A DNA stretch of 64,000 nucleotides from RGIG7450 sp045633565 (GCA_045633565.1 JAZQYO010000026.1:1-64000); one strand, 5' to 3'; shown: positions 17,039 through 25,847, counted from the first letter of the stretch. The notes: a model not told the origin generated them from the sequence alone. Made by a program: numbers and translations.

Positions 17039-17067
17039 TTGATTTTTATTATAAAGTATGTTAAAAT
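17039..17067 (+). promoter_or_regulatory. Promoter of DUF4364 gene
   Basis: TTGATT (17039-17044), 17-bp spacer, TAAAAT (17062-17067), about 30 bp ahead of the GTG start. Confidence 0.6.
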
Positions 17068-17097
17068 ATATTCTGCCGATGAAGGGGGTGATGTGCC

Positions 17098-17628
17098 GTG
17101 GCATATACTTTAAAAGACGATATGGCTGTTAAAATGGCGATTTTATATGTAATCGAAAAATTCAAAGACGGTGTTACCGGAGAGATTTTGACCGATGTGG
17201 CTATTTATGCCTGCGGCATAAATTACTTCACGCTCAGACAAATGCTTTTCTCATTGGAACAGGATGAATTTATTATTTCATTTACCAGCGAACACGGAGA
17301 AATGTTTATAATAAACGAAAAGGGCGAAGAAGCGCTCGGTTTTTTTGTAAAAAAACTGCCTTACCATTTCCGCGAGGATGTAACAGAATATATCTACAGT
17401 CTGCGCCCTGATGAACTTCCCGGCAATAAATTCCTGTGCGATTTTGTTCCGGCAAACGATCTTGAATATAACGTTTTCCTTGAATATAAAGAAGAGGGCA
17501 CAACCACTTTAAAAATGGAATTTAAAGCCGGTGATCGCGAAAATGCACAGAAAACCGTTAATCTGATTAACAAAAATAAAGACAAAATTTTCGGCGATAT
17601 TTACAAATATATAATGGAACTTAAATAA
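17098..17628 (+). CDS. DUF4364 family protein
   Basis: A 176-residue soluble protein. The N-terminal half looks like a winged helix (AVKMAILYVIEKFKDGVTGEILTDV, then LRQMLFSLEQDEFI and a beta wing), followed by an alpha/beta domain. DUF4364 occurs mainly in Clostridia and is thought to be a DNA-binding or regulatory protein, with no defined role. It starts at GTG 17098 behind GGGGGTGATG. It is a single gene between divergent tagA and a shared bidirectional terminator. Confidence 0.88.
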   Translation: MAYTLKDDMAVKMAILYVIEKFKDGVTGEILTDVAIYACGINYFTLRQMLFSLEQDEFIISFTSEHGEMFIINEKGEEALGFFVKKLPYHFREDVTEYIYSLRPDELPGNKFLCDFVPANDLEYNVFLEYKEEGTTTLKMEFKAGDRENAQKTVNLINKNKDKIFGDIYKYIMELK

Positions 17629-17660
17629 AAAAAGCATTTTCAGACGAAAATGCTTTTTTT
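17627..17660. terminator. Bidirectional intrinsic terminator
   Basis: A-tract, stem GCATTTTC (17634-17641) with GAAAATGC (17646-17653), T-tract. It sits between the convergent DUF4364 and wecC-like genes. Confidence 0.9.
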
Positions 17661-17662
17661 AT

Positions 17663-18883
17663 TTATAATCTGTATGTTCCGGGAAGGTCACAACACTTGC
17701 GTGTATCAAATACAACTTTCCCTTTGAGCCTGTCCATATTCTCCAGAATATGATTGTGGCTCACCATAATAACTACCAAATCGGTATCAGCAAGAAACTT
17801 ATCAAAGTCGTGATACTGATTAGGTACAATATCTGCTTCAAAAAACGGGTCGTAGGACTTAATGGGCGCCGCAAGATGTCTCTCCTGGCTTTCTAAAAGC
17901 TGAATTGTGGGTGACTCACGAGAATCATCAACATTTTCCTTATAGGAAAGACCGTATAGACCCACTCTTGAAATGTCAGAAATGTTATTTTCTTTCATAA
18001 TTTCATAAATTCTGTTTAACACAAAATCAGGCATACCGTCATTGGTTTTCATTGATTCATCAATAACTTTCGCAAGACTGGGATAATCCCCAACCAAAAA
18101 CCACGGGTCAACAGAAATGCAGTGCCCGCCAACACCCGGTCCCGGTTGAAGAATGTTTACCCTGGGGTGCATATTACAGATTTTTATAATTTCATAAACA
18201 TCCATATTGTCATGACGGCAGATTTTTGCAAGTTCGTTTGCAAAGGCGATGTTTACTGCCCTGTATGTGTTTTCAACAACCTTTGTCATTTCTGCAGTAC
18301 GTATGTCCGTAACAACAATATCCCCTTTACAGAAAGATGCGTAAAGATTTTTTATTTTTTCTCCCACACTTTTATCGTCTGCACCGATTGTACGATTGTT
18401 GTGCAAAAGCTCGTACACCATATTGCCCGGAATGATTCTTTCGGGTGCGTGAACAAGATTTATGTCCCTGCCGATTTCAAATCCGCTGTCTTCTATTACA
18501 GGACGCACATATTTATCAATCGTGCCCGGCGATACCGTGGACTCAATAACCACAGTTGCTCCTTTCGGACACAGCTCAAGAATGGTTTTAACCGCAGAAA
18601 CCACATAGCAGGCATCAACCTTTTTGCTAAATTTATCATAGGGTGTCGGAACCGATACTATGTATGTATCCGTCACCTGATATTCGGTAGTAAATTTAAC
18701 CCCCGCCTTCACAGCATCTGCAAAAAGCTCATCAAGACCTTCTTCTTTAAATGTAGTTTTTCCGGCGTTTAAGGTTTCAACAAGCTGTTTATTATAGTCT
18801 GTGCCTACAACATCCACGCCATGTGCCGCAAGCATGAGAGCCGTGGGAAGTCCTATGTAACCAAGTCCTATTACATTAATCAT
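17663..18883 (-). CDS. wecC: UDP-N-acetyl-D-mannosamine dehydrogenase-like protein
   Basis: A 406-residue member of the UDP-glucose/GDP-mannose dehydrogenase family. It has the N-terminal Rossmann motif GLGYIGLPTALMLA, the central TVENTYRAVNIAFANELA helix, the catalytic-Cys segment GPGVGGHCISVDPWFL typical of the WecC subgroup, and the C-terminal YKENVDDSRESPT. It oxidises UDP-ManNAc to the uronate using NAD. The GT4 gene ends four bases upstream of its start region, so both are one operon for a surface polysaccharide. The exact sugar is inferred from subgroup signatures. Confidence 0.88.
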   Translation of the reverse strand: MINVIGLGYIGLPTALMLAAHGVDVVGTDYNKQLVETLNAGKTTFKEEGLDELFADAVKAGVKFTTEYQVTDTYIVSVPTPYDKFSKKVDACYVVSAVKTILELCPKGATVVIESTVSPGTIDKYVRPVIEDSGFEIGRDINLVHAPERIIPGNMVYELLHNNRTIGADDKSVGEKIKNLYASFCKGDIVVTDIRTAEMTKVVENTYRAVNIAFANELAKICRHDNMDVYEIIKICNMHPRVNILQPGPGVGGHCISVDPWFLVGDYPSLAKVIDESMKTNDGMPDFVLNRIYEIMKENNISDISRVGLYGLSYKENVDDSRESPTIQLLESQERHLAAPIKSYDPFFEADIVPNQYHDFDKFLADTDLVVIMVSHNHILENMDRLKGKVVFDTRKCCDLPGTYRL

Positions 18884-18887
18884 CTTT

Positions 18888-20042
18888 CTACTCTCCTTGT
18901 ATGTTTTTTAAAAAATCTATCAGTTTACCAAATTCGTTTTCCCAGTTTACTTCTTCGGCAAGTCTTTTTGCATTTTCGGCGCAGACATTATAAAATTCCC
19001 TGTCTGTATAAAGCTTTATTACCGCCTCTGCAAAAGCCTCCGGAGTGTTTTCCCTAAGTACAATTCCAAAATTATATTTATCATTCAAATATCTGTGTTC
19101 CGGGATATCCGACATAATAACAGGAAGTCCCGCCGCCACATATTCAAATATTTTGTTTGAAACAGAAAGCTTGAAATTAAGACAGATGGGCTCGGTAATT
19201 GCCACACCCACATACGATTTTGCAGCTTCAGGAACAAGCTCCTGAACGGTTACTGACGGGTAAAAAACAAACCTGTTTTTCTTATCAAGTTGTGCGACTG
19301 TATCTCGCAGTTCCTGCTCCATTGCACCAAATCCGCGTATTGCAATCCGGATATCATCATAATCGTCAAAAAGGCCGCACGATTTTGCCATTATATCGTA
19401 TCCCCTGCCACGGTAAAACCATCCATGGTTAAGCACTTCAAAACCTTCATTTTTTTCATGTTGTCTGATTACCGGTATTTCTTTTTTAGGGGCACAATTG
19501 GTGATTACCATCGGCTTTTTAATTTTATATTCCTTGGCAAAGTATTCTGCTGCAGCATGGCTGACGCAAATCATCAGGTCAACCCTTTTCACCATATACC
19601 TTTCTGCCATTTTATAAAGTATCGCAAGTTTACTTTTTTTTGCTGTGAAATTTTCAACACACACTTCGTGAGAGTCATAAATAATCCTACAGCCAAGCTT
19701 CCTTTTTGCCGCAAAAGCAGGAATAAGTGCATTAAGATCATTAGCATGAATAACGTCAGGTTTTTCTGCAATTATTGCATCACGCACCACCTCAAACGAA
19801 AGCTTTTCACGTTTGAATTTGTTTAATATTCCCTTCTGATGTCCCACATATCTTTCGTCTATTTCAGTTATAACCGTTTTGCACGGAATAAGGGAAACTT
19901 TTTCTTTATCGTACCTTTTGCTCTTGCTCCCAATAGTCACAACATCAATTCCATGCGCAAGGTACTCATTGATTTGTTTTCTCACACGCGGGTCATACCA
20001 AACAGAATTGAGTACCACATCACATACCTTCATCAAATTCAC
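18888..20042 (-). CDS. Glycosyltransferase family 4 protein
   Basis: A 384-residue GT-B protein: an N-terminal acceptor domain with VIHANDLNALIPAFAAKRK, and a C-terminal GT1/GT4 domain with NHGWFYRGRGYD and the nucleotide-binding KIFEYVAAGLPVIMSDIPEHR. It is probably a cytosolic transferase building a cell-surface glycan with the dehydrogenase gene downstream. Donor and acceptor cannot be told from sequence. Confidence 0.9.
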   Translation of the reverse strand: MNLMKVCDVVLNSVWYDPRVRKQINEYLAHGIDVVTIGSKSKRYDKEKVSLIPCKTVITEIDERYVGHQKGILNKFKREKLSFEVVRDAIIAEKPDVIHANDLNALIPAFAAKRKLGCRIIYDSHEVCVENFTAKKSKLAILYKMAERYMVKRVDLMICVSHAAAEYFAKEYKIKKPMVITNCAPKKEIPVIRQHEKNEGFEVLNHGWFYRGRGYDIMAKSCGLFDDYDDIRIAIRGFGAMEQELRDTVAQLDKKNRFVFYPSVTVQELVPEAAKSYVGVAITEPICLNFKLSVSNKIFEYVAAGLPVIMSDIPEHRYLNDKYNFGIVLRENTPEAFAEAVIKLYTDREFYNVCAENAKRLAEEVNWENEFGKLIDFLKNIQGE

Positions 20043-20165
20043 CTACTGTTTTTCTTATTAAACATTTCACACCAATTTAATTATATACCATATATAATAA
20101 AAAATCAATCTTTTAAATTAAAAAAATATGCACCTCCAAAAGAAAGTGCATATCATTTACCTTTT

Positions 20166-20708
20166 TTAATTTTCCATGTGTCTGCCTAAAAAGTTTGCAG
20201 CTGTCTGCGCAAGCTTGGTTTCCACCTCGCCGGGAATCCCTTTCTCGTTTGACACAACCACTACACTGCCCAGACAATCTCCCTCCGAAATAATTGGAAC
20301 TGCAACGCCCATCTGATATTTGTCATTGCCTTGGGCAATATAAAGCTGTTTCCCGTCCGACTGACTTACTACATACGGCACTTTTTCATCCATAATTTTC
20401 TCCAGGTCACTGGAAACCGGCTTTTCTGAAAGCTCCTTTTTGGACGCTCCCGAAACCGCAATAATAGAGTCCTTGTCGGTAATACAAACGGGGTATCCGC
20501 TTGTTTTGGAAAGAGATTCCGCGTAGTCGGACGCAAACTCGCCAAGTTCACCTATAGGCGAATATTTTTTAAAAATCACTTCGCCGTCACGGTCTGTAAA
20601 AATCTCAAGTGGGTCTCCCTCTTTTATGCGGAGAGTACGTCTTATTTCTTTAGGTATTACAACACGACCGAGGTCATCAATTCGTCTTACAATTCCTGTC
20701 GCTTTCAT
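20166..20708 (-). CDS. spoVT: Stage V sporulation protein T (AbrB-type regulator)
   Basis: A 180-residue protein with an N-terminal AbrB swapped-hairpin DNA-binding domain (MKATGIVRRIDDLGRVVIPKEIRRTL, residues 1-50) and a C-terminal GAF-like domain (55-180). The length and two-domain form match SpoVT, which acts in the forespore with sigma-G, rather than the shorter AbrB or Abh. It is divergent from the SCIFF promoter region and stands alone. Confidence 0.92.
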   Translation of the reverse strand: MKATGIVRRIDDLGRVVIPKEIRRTLRIKEGDPLEIFTDRDGEVIFKKYSPIGELGEFASDYAESLSKTSGYPVCITDKDSIIAVSGASKKELSEKPVSSDLEKIMDEKVPYVVSQSDGKQLYIAQGNDKYQMGVAVPIISEGDCLGSVVVVSNEKGIPGEVETKLAQTAANFLGRHMEN

Positions 20709-20804
20709 ATAATAAATCTCCTTTTTGTAAATTTTACAAATTTATTATTTGAAAAAGCGTGAAATTTATCCAATGAAAATTTTGTCAATGGTAAACATCC
20801 CGTC

Positions 20805-20833
20805 TTGACTTTTATAAAATATAATGATATAAT
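20805..20833 (+). promoter_or_regulatory. Promoter of the SCIFF operon
   Basis: TTGACT (20805-20810), 17-bp spacer, TATAAT (20828-20833), about 32 bp ahead of the peptide start codon. Confidence 0.8.
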
Positions 20834-20865
20834 TATAAAAAATAATCTTTTGGAGGCTATTTATA

Positions 20866-21012
20866 ATGACCAGAATTAAAACTATTGAAACAAGAAATAT
20901 TGAAAAATCTGTTAAAAATGGTGGCTGCGGCGAATGTCAGACATCCTGCCAGTCAGCTTGTAAAACATCCTGCGGTGTTGCTAACCAGCAGTGCGAAAAC
21001 AACAATAAATAA
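20866..21012 (+). CDS. scfA: SCIFF (six-cysteine) ranthipeptide precursor
   Basis: A 48-residue precursor starting MTRIKTIETRNIEKSVKNGG with a C-terminal core holding six Cys: CGECQTSCQSACKTSC and a last Cys five residues before the end. This is the SCIFF pattern, nearly universal in Clostridia. The adjacent radical-SAM enzyme forms thioether bridges in it. TGGAGG precedes the ATG by nine bases. A terminator-like hairpin between it and the maturase gene would give excess precursor over enzyme. The cellular role of the peptide is unsettled; regulatory roles have been suggested for ranthipeptides. Confidence 0.95.
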   Translation: MTRIKTIETRNIEKSVKNGGCGECQTSCQSACKTSCGVANQQCENNNK

Positions 21013-21026
21013 TTAAAAAACACTAA

Positions 21027-21054
21027 ACCGCCGCCTTTTCAGGCGGCGGTTTTT
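21027..21054 (+). terminator. Partial terminator between scfA and scfB
   Basis: Perfect stem ACCGCCGCCT / AGGCGGCGGT with loop TTTC and only four or five T. It is likely a leaky terminator or transcript stabiliser that sets the precursor-to-enzyme ratio. Confidence 0.75.
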
Positions 21055-21074
21055 AGTATAGAGGATTGAAAAAT

Positions 21075-22448
21075 ATGGTTCATCAGTATAAACTAAACGG
21101 ATATAACATAGTGCTTGATACTGCAAGTGGCTCGGTTCACGTTGTGGATGAGGTGGCGTATGACATTATTGCCATGTACAAAGAAAAAAGCCGTGAGCAA
21201 ATCACAGCCGAAATTTTGAAAAAATATTCTCATCTGCCCGATGTAAATGAGGCAGAAATTTCAGAATGTCTGGACGATATCGCCTCGCTTGAAGATATGG
21301 GCAAGCTTTTTTCAGAAGACAAGTATGAAGAACTTGCAAAAAACTATAAATCTGATACTAGCGTTATAAAAGCAATGTGTTTGCACATTGCCCACACCTG
21401 TAATTTAAACTGCTCTTACTGCTTTGCAAGTCAGGGCAAATATCAGGGTGAGCGCTCGCTTATGAGTTTTGAGGTAGGCAAGCAGGCGTGTGATTTTCTT
21501 GTTGCAAACTCAGGTACCCGCAAAAACCTTGAGGTTGACTTTTTCGGCGGTGAGCCTCTTATGAACTGGGACGTTGTCAAAAAGCTTGTTGAATATGCAA
21601 GAAGCATAGAAAAAGAGCATAATAAGAATTTCCGTTTTACTCTCACCACAAATGGAGTTCTCTTAGATAACGACAAAATAGAATTTTTAAACCGCGAAAT
21701 GAGCAATGTTGTTTTAAGTCTTGACGGCAGAAAAGAAATCCACGACCATTTCAGAAAAGATTATAATGGCAATGGAAGTTACGACCTTATTTTGCCCAAA
21801 TTTAAAAATTTTGTAGAAAAACGTGATGGCAAAAACTATTATATGCGCGGAACTTTCACCCACAACAACACCGATTTTACAAATGATATTTTTCACATGG
21901 CAGACCTCGGATTTACCGAGCTGAGTATGGAACCTGTTGTTTGTCCCCCATCCGACCCATATGCACTGACACTCGAGGATATGCCAAAACTTTTTGAGCA
22001 GTATGAAATTCTCGCAAAAGAAATGATAAAACGAAAAAAAGAAGGTCGTCCATTCACCTTCTATCACTATATGCTTGACCTGAAAAATGGTCCTTGCATT
22101 TACAAGCGAATTACAGGATGTGGCTCGGGAACAGAGTACATGGCAGTTACCCCCTGGGGCGAACTTTTCCCCTGTCATCAGTTTGTAGGCGATGAAAAAT
22201 ACAGTCTCGGTAACATCTGGGATGGCGTTAAGAACACCGCTGTTCAGGACGAGTTTAAAAAATGCAACGCATATTCCCGTCCCGAATGTAACGATTGCTG
22301 GGCAAGGCTTTACTGCTCGGGCGGATGTGCCGCAAACTCCTACCATGCAACCGGCTCTATCAGTGGCATATACGAGTATGGCTGTGAGCTGTTTAAAAAA
22401 CGCATTGAATGTGCAATTATGATGCAGATTGCCGAGGAAGAAGAATGA
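21075..22448 (+). CDS. scfB: Radical SAM SCIFF peptide maturase
   Basis: A 457-residue radical-SAM/SPASM enzyme starting MVHQYKLNGYNIVLD, the usual start of this family. The N-terminal ~95 residues form a peptide-recognition (RRE-like) region. The cluster motif CNLNCSYC is at 109-116 with GGEPLMNWD after it. The SPASM region has CGSGTEYM, LFPCHQFVG, CNDCWARLYCSGGCAAN and further Cys for auxiliary clusters. It forms Cys thioether crosslinks in the SCIFF peptide. A TTG at 21066 overlaps the ribosome site; the ATG at 21075 is chosen. Its stop overlaps the decarboxylase start. Confidence 0.96.
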   Translation: MVHQYKLNGYNIVLDTASGSVHVVDEVAYDIIAMYKEKSREQITAEILKKYSHLPDVNEAEISECLDDIASLEDMGKLFSEDKYEELAKNYKSDTSVIKAMCLHIAHTCNLNCSYCFASQGKYQGERSLMSFEVGKQACDFLVANSGTRKNLEVDFFGGEPLMNWDVVKKLVEYARSIEKEHNKNFRFTLTTNGVLLDNDKIEFLNREMSNVVLSLDGRKEIHDHFRKDYNGNGSYDLILPKFKNFVEKRDGKNYYMRGTFTHNNTDFTNDIFHMADLGFTELSMEPVVCPPSDPYALTLEDMPKLFEQYEILAKEMIKRKKEGRPFTFYHYMLDLKNGPCIYKRITGCGSGTEYMAVTPWGELFPCHQFVGDEKYSLGNIWDGVKNTAVQDEFKKCNAYSRPECNDCWARLYCSGGCAANSYHATGSISGIYEYGCELFKKRIECAIMMQIAEEEE

Positions 22449-23755
22449 ACACTCCCATAGCAGATTTTGTAAAAAAATATTCGGAAAACGATTTTTCACG
22501 CTTTCACATGCCGGGACACAAGGGCGAAAGCTTTCTCGGATGCGAAAAATTTGATATTACAGAAATAGACGGTGCGGACGTTCTGTCCTGTGCCGACGGA
22601 ATAATTTTTGAGAGCGAAAAAAACGCATCTTCCCTTTTTAAAACTGCTCACACATTTTATTCTGCCGGTGGGTCAACTGCTGCAATTTATGCGATGTTGG
22701 CACTTTCAGGTGGCAAAAAAATACTTGCGTCAAGAAATGTCCACAAGGCTTTTGTTAATGCCTGTGCACTACTTGATTATCAAGCTGTCTGGCTGATGTC
22801 GGAAGAAATTTCAGGTGTATTAAGCTGCAAGATTTCCGCAAAATCTGTAGAGGAAAAGATTTTGTCCGAAAAGCCTGCTGCCGTTTATCTTACATCCCCT
22901 GATTATCTTGGAAACGTTCAGGATATTGCGGGAATATCGGAGGTCTGCAGAAAGTATGGCATTCCGCTTTTGGTGGATAACGCACACGGTGCATACCTTG
23001 GTTTTCTTGAAAAATCCACGCACCCCATTTATCTGGGTGCAACCGTCTGCTGCGACTCGGCGCACAAAACTCTTCCCGTTTTGACGGGGGGTGCATATCT
23101 GCACATATCAAAGGATGCTCCTGCAGACTACCTGTCAAACGCACGCGAAAAACTGGCACTTTTTACTTCCACAAGTCCCTCTTATCTGATTTTGAAGTCG
23201 CTCGATTTGTGCAATGCATATCTTACAGATGGCTTTAAGAAAAAACTTGCAGATTGTATAGAAAAAACAAGTTCAGCAAAAGAATTTATCAAATCTCGTG
23301 GTTTTAGCGTGCTGGGCAGCGAGCCTCTTAAAATAACAATAGATGCCGCTGCATCCGGTTACAGCGGCTACACATTGGCGGAAAAATTGCGTGAAAACAA
23401 AATTGAGCCGGAATTTTCTGATAATGACTATGTTGTCTTAATGGTCACTCCACAAAACTCTGATGGAGATTTTACAAGACTTGAAAATGCCTTTTCATCT
23501 ATAAATCCAATGCCGGCTATTGCAAAAAAGGACCTTGTCATATCAGCGCCAAAACAGCGGATGTCCATTCGTGAAGCTGTTTTTTCAGACAGCGAAACAG
23601 TCTCTGTTTCTTCTGCCATTGGCAGAATTTGTGCGGCTGCCACTGTTTCCTGCCCGCCGGCTGTCCCAATTGCAATAAGCGGAGAGGAAATAACAAAGGA
23701 AATCGCAGAGTTGTTTTTATACTACGGAGTAGAAAAAATACGTGTTGTAAAATAA
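22445..23755 (+). CDS. Orn/Lys/Arg decarboxylase family PLP enzyme
   Basis: A 436-residue fold-type I PLP enzyme. HMPGHKG near residue 20 is the family's opening motif. VDNAHGAYLGF carries the PLP-ring Asp/His and CCDSAHKTLPVLTGG holds the Schiff-base Lys. The form is like the shorter Gram-positive enzymes (YaaO/SpeA type), which make agmatine, cadaverine or putrescine; substrate not determinable. The ATG overlaps the maturase stop (ATGA), so it is co-translated with the SCIFF genes. The long upstream extension in the same frame lies inside the maturase gene and is not used. Confidence 0.9.
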   Translation: MNTPIADFVKKYSENDFSRFHMPGHKGESFLGCEKFDITEIDGADVLSCADGIIFESEKNASSLFKTAHTFYSAGGSTAAIYAMLALSGGKKILASRNVHKAFVNACALLDYQAVWLMSEEISGVLSCKISAKSVEEKILSEKPAAVYLTSPDYLGNVQDIAGISEVCRKYGIPLLVDNAHGAYLGFLEKSTHPIYLGATVCCDSAHKTLPVLTGGAYLHISKDAPADYLSNAREKLALFTSTSPSYLILKSLDLCNAYLTDGFKKKLADCIEKTSSAKEFIKSRGFSVLGSEPLKITIDAAASGYSGYTLAEKLRENKIEPEFSDNDYVVLMVTPQNSDGDFTRLENAFSSINPMPAIAKKDLVISAPKQRMSIREAVFSDSETVSVSSAIGRICAAATVSCPPAVPIAISGEEITKEIAELFLYYGVEKIRVVK

Positions 23756-23758
23756 AAA

Positions 23759-23780
23759 CCCGACAACTTTCGTTGTCGGG
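23759..23780 (+). terminator. Hairpin after the decarboxylase gene
   Basis: CCCGACAA (23759-23766) pairs with TTGTCGGG (23773-23780); a weak T-rich tail follows. It also separates the gene from the 3' end of rnpB. Confidence 0.65.
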
Positions 23781-23796
23781 TAATTCTTTATATTAT

Positions 23797-24126
23797 GAGT
23801 ATCCCTGTAAGCCGGGTTCTGTTTTTCAGACAATTATCTATCTACGCCTGCCATTGCTGACAGGCTTTAGCCATATAAGGGGAAACGTCGGGCAAACTTA
23901 ACTTCCCCAATGTTGCTCCAGGTGGGGTTTACAGCACGATACTGTCTCCAATACCGTGGGTGAGCTCTTACCTCGCCTTTCCACCCTTACCGCAAAAATG
24001 CGGCGGTATATCTCTGTTGCACTATCCTTAGAGTCGCCTCCACCGGACGTTATCCGGCACCCTTGCCCTGCGGAGCCCGGACTTTCCTCACGCACCTTCT
24101 GGTGCCCGCAATTGTCCGGAATACTC
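23797..24126 (-). ncRNA. rnpB: RNase P RNA, bacterial type A
   Basis: A 330-nt ribozyme. 5' GAGTAT pairs with 3' ATACTC (stem P1). Conserved blocks are present: GAGGAAAGTCCGGGCTC, GGTAAGAGCTCACC, CCTGGAGCAA, AGATAGATAATTGTC and the terminal ACAGAACCCGGCTTAC. The layout matches the common type-A structure. It matures tRNA 5' ends. It lies seven bases downstream of the CorC-type gene on the same strand. Confidence 0.97.
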
Positions 24127-24133
24127 AAGTTTT

Positions 24134-25417
24134 TTATTCGTCCTCGTCCTCATCCTCGGGAACACTTAAATATTCAACCTTTGCAAAAACAACTCTGTTG
24201 TCTTCAACTTCTTCTATTTCAATTCGCAGGTTTTCATATTCAAAAAATTCTCCCGGTTCGGGGATTTTGCCTAAAACCTCTGTCACCCAGCCACCTAATG
24301 TATTGTAACGGCTTTCAATTTCATTTCCGTCAAAATCAATGGCGTCAAGCATATCGCTTGTATCCATATTACCATTCACACGGAAGCTTGTGGGTGAAAG
24401 TGTTTCTATAAGCTGAAGAACCTCGTCATGCTCGTCCCATATTTCCCCGACAAGTTCTTCAAGAATATCCTCCATTGTAACAACACCAGCCGTACCGCCA
24501 TACTGGTCGGTAACGATTGCAAGCTGAACCTTGTCCTTCTGCATTGCAGAAAGAGCATCGGAAATTTTCATTGTATCGGGCAGGTAGAGCACTTCCTGAA
24601 GAATACCTTCAACATCCACATCCCCTTTTGTAACAAGAGCAGACAGAAAATCCTTTGCATTCAGTATACCGATAATTGTATCAATCGACTCCCTGTAAAC
24701 AGGAATTCTTGTATATTTTTCCTCTAAAACCGCTTCCTTGATTTTTTCAATACCTTTTTCTATATCTGCAGCAACAAGGTTTACCCTCGGTGTCAGAACC
24801 TCGCCAACGGTTATATCGTCAAAGTCAAGAGCATTTTGGGCAAGCTCACGTTCAACCTCTTCCAAAACTCCCTCATCCTGAACCTCGTCCATAATTACCT
24901 TAAGCTCGTCCTCGGTGTATGACGGTTTTTTCTCTTCCCCGTCATCTTTTCGCGAAACAACTGCTCTCACACCGGAGAAAAGAATTGATATGGGCAAAAG
25001 CAGTTTTGTAACAAATATGAGAGTTTTTGCAATGGAAAGAAGCAATGCTTCTGCATTTGTTTTAGCTAAACTTTTAGGCAGTATTTCGCCAAATACCAAA
25101 ACAAGAACCGTCATCACAACTGTGGCAATGAACGCTCCGTGAATTTTCCATACATTCGTTGCCAGAACTGTTGCAAGAGAAGTTGCAACAATATTTACTA
25201 TGTTGTTGCCGATAAGTATTGTTGAAATTGTCTTATCGTAATTGTTTATAAGCTTCAGCGCAGTTTTTGCCTTTTTATCGCCATCATCAGCCTTTGCTTT
25301 GATTTTCAGTCTGTTCGAAGCAGTAACCGCTGTTTCCGACGATGAAAAAAACGCCGATAAAAAAATTAAAATAATAATACTGATTATGCTGATACTAAAC
25401 CCCGCACTACTGTCCAA
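24134..25417 (-). CDS. CNNM/CorC-type transporter (hemolysin-like) protein
   Basis: A 427-residue membrane protein: three to four N-terminal helices of the CNNM/DUF21 domain (FFSSSETAVTASNRLK, ILIGNNIVNIVATS), then two CBS domains (about 200-320, VLTPRVNLVAAD; TDQYGGTAGVVTMEDILEEL) and a C-terminal CorC_HlyC domain, ending in an acidic tail. Relatives take part in Mg2+ or other ion export. A longer frame to 25501 exists, but a perfect promoter lies inside that extension, so translation must start later. The TTG at 25417 behind GGAGTG is chosen. Confidence 0.92.
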   Translation of the reverse strand: MDSSAGFSISIISIIILIFLSAFFSSSETAVTASNRLKIKAKADDGDKKAKTALKLINNYDKTISTILIGNNIVNIVATSLATVLATNVWKIHGAFIATVVMTVLVLVFGEILPKSLAKTNAEALLLSIAKTLIFVTKLLLPISILFSGVRAVVSRKDDGEEKKPSYTEDELKVIMDEVQDEGVLEEVERELAQNALDFDDITVGEVLTPRVNLVAADIEKGIEKIKEAVLEEKYTRIPVYRESIDTIIGILNAKDFLSALVTKGDVDVEGILQEVLYLPDTMKISDALSAMQKDKVQLAIVTDQYGGTAGVVTMEDILEELVGEIWDEHDEVLQLIETLSPTSFRVNGNMDTSDMLDAIDFDGNEIESRYNTLGGWVTEVLGKIPEPGEFFEYENLRIEIEEVEDNRVVFAKVEYLSVPEDEDEDE

Positions 25418-25457
25418 GTTATAACCACACTCCAATAAATATATTTTTACATAATGT

Positions 25458-25486
25458 ATTATACACGACCCATCTTCTTTTGTCAA
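25458..25486 (-). promoter_or_regulatory. Consensus promoter of the CorC-type gene
   Basis: TTGACA (25486-25481), 17-bp spacer, TATAAT (25463-25458) on the minus strand, about 40 bp ahead of the chosen TTG start. It lies inside the apparent upstream extension of the reading frame. Confidence 0.85.
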
Positions 25487-25580
25487 CATAAGAAATTTCA
25501 TTTTTTTATAAATAACTATTGCTTTTTTCTTTTTCCTGTGATATAATTTTCGTTGTTGATAAATAGCATATAAATCACAT

Positions 25581-25723
25581 GCGGATGTGGCGGAATTGGC
25601 AGATTTGAGCCTGAGCGCTGCCGGGGGTCAGATGTAGCGATGGCGAAAATGCGCAGTGGTCGAAACCTTTAGGTTTCGGGTACCGCAAGCCGTATCGCGG
25701 GCGCGGCTGACTTTGCAGCCACA
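25581..25723 (+). other. tRNA-Leu 5' fragment fused to GC-rich structured sequence
   Basis: The first 23 bases, GCGGATGTGG followed by CGGAATTGGCAGA, are identical to the 5' end of the tRNA-Leu gene 172 bp downstream. The sequence then diverges into a GC-rich stretch with a hairpin CGAAACC-TTTA-GGTTTCG (25661-25678) and further short complements (GTCAG/CTGAC, GGCAG/CTGCC). It cannot form a tRNA and lacks an anticodon arm and CCA. It may be the remnant of a duplication, recombination or element insertion at the tRNA, or an RNA that mimics tRNA. Function unknown. Confidence 0.55.
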
Positions 25724-25752
25724 ACAGATTTTCAACTTAATATCAATTATAT

Positions 25753-25839
25753 GCGGATGTGGCGGAATTGGCAGACGCGCTAGCTTCAGGTGCTAGTGAA
25801 AGCAATTTCATGCAGGTTCAAGTCCTGTCATCCGCACCA
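25753..25839 (+). tRNA. tRNA-Leu (anticodon CAG)
   Basis: An 87-nt class II tRNA with acceptor GCGGATG / CATCCGC, a long variable arm (TGAAAGCAATTTCA region), T-loop GGTTCAAGTCC and encoded CCA. The anticodon loop TTCAGGT gives CAG. A terminator follows. The gene marks the left side of the accessory island. Confidence 0.96.
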
Positions 25840-25847
25840 AACAGTAG

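Noticed and set aside
20043..20165. Extra gene between the GT4 gene and spoVT
   Set aside because: The 120-bp AT-rich gap has no frame with a ribosome site; it holds only promoter-like sequence and the end of spoVT.
23898..24411. Open frames across the RNase P RNA
   Set aside because: The whole stretch 23797-24126 is rnpB with all conserved blocks, so coding is excluded there.
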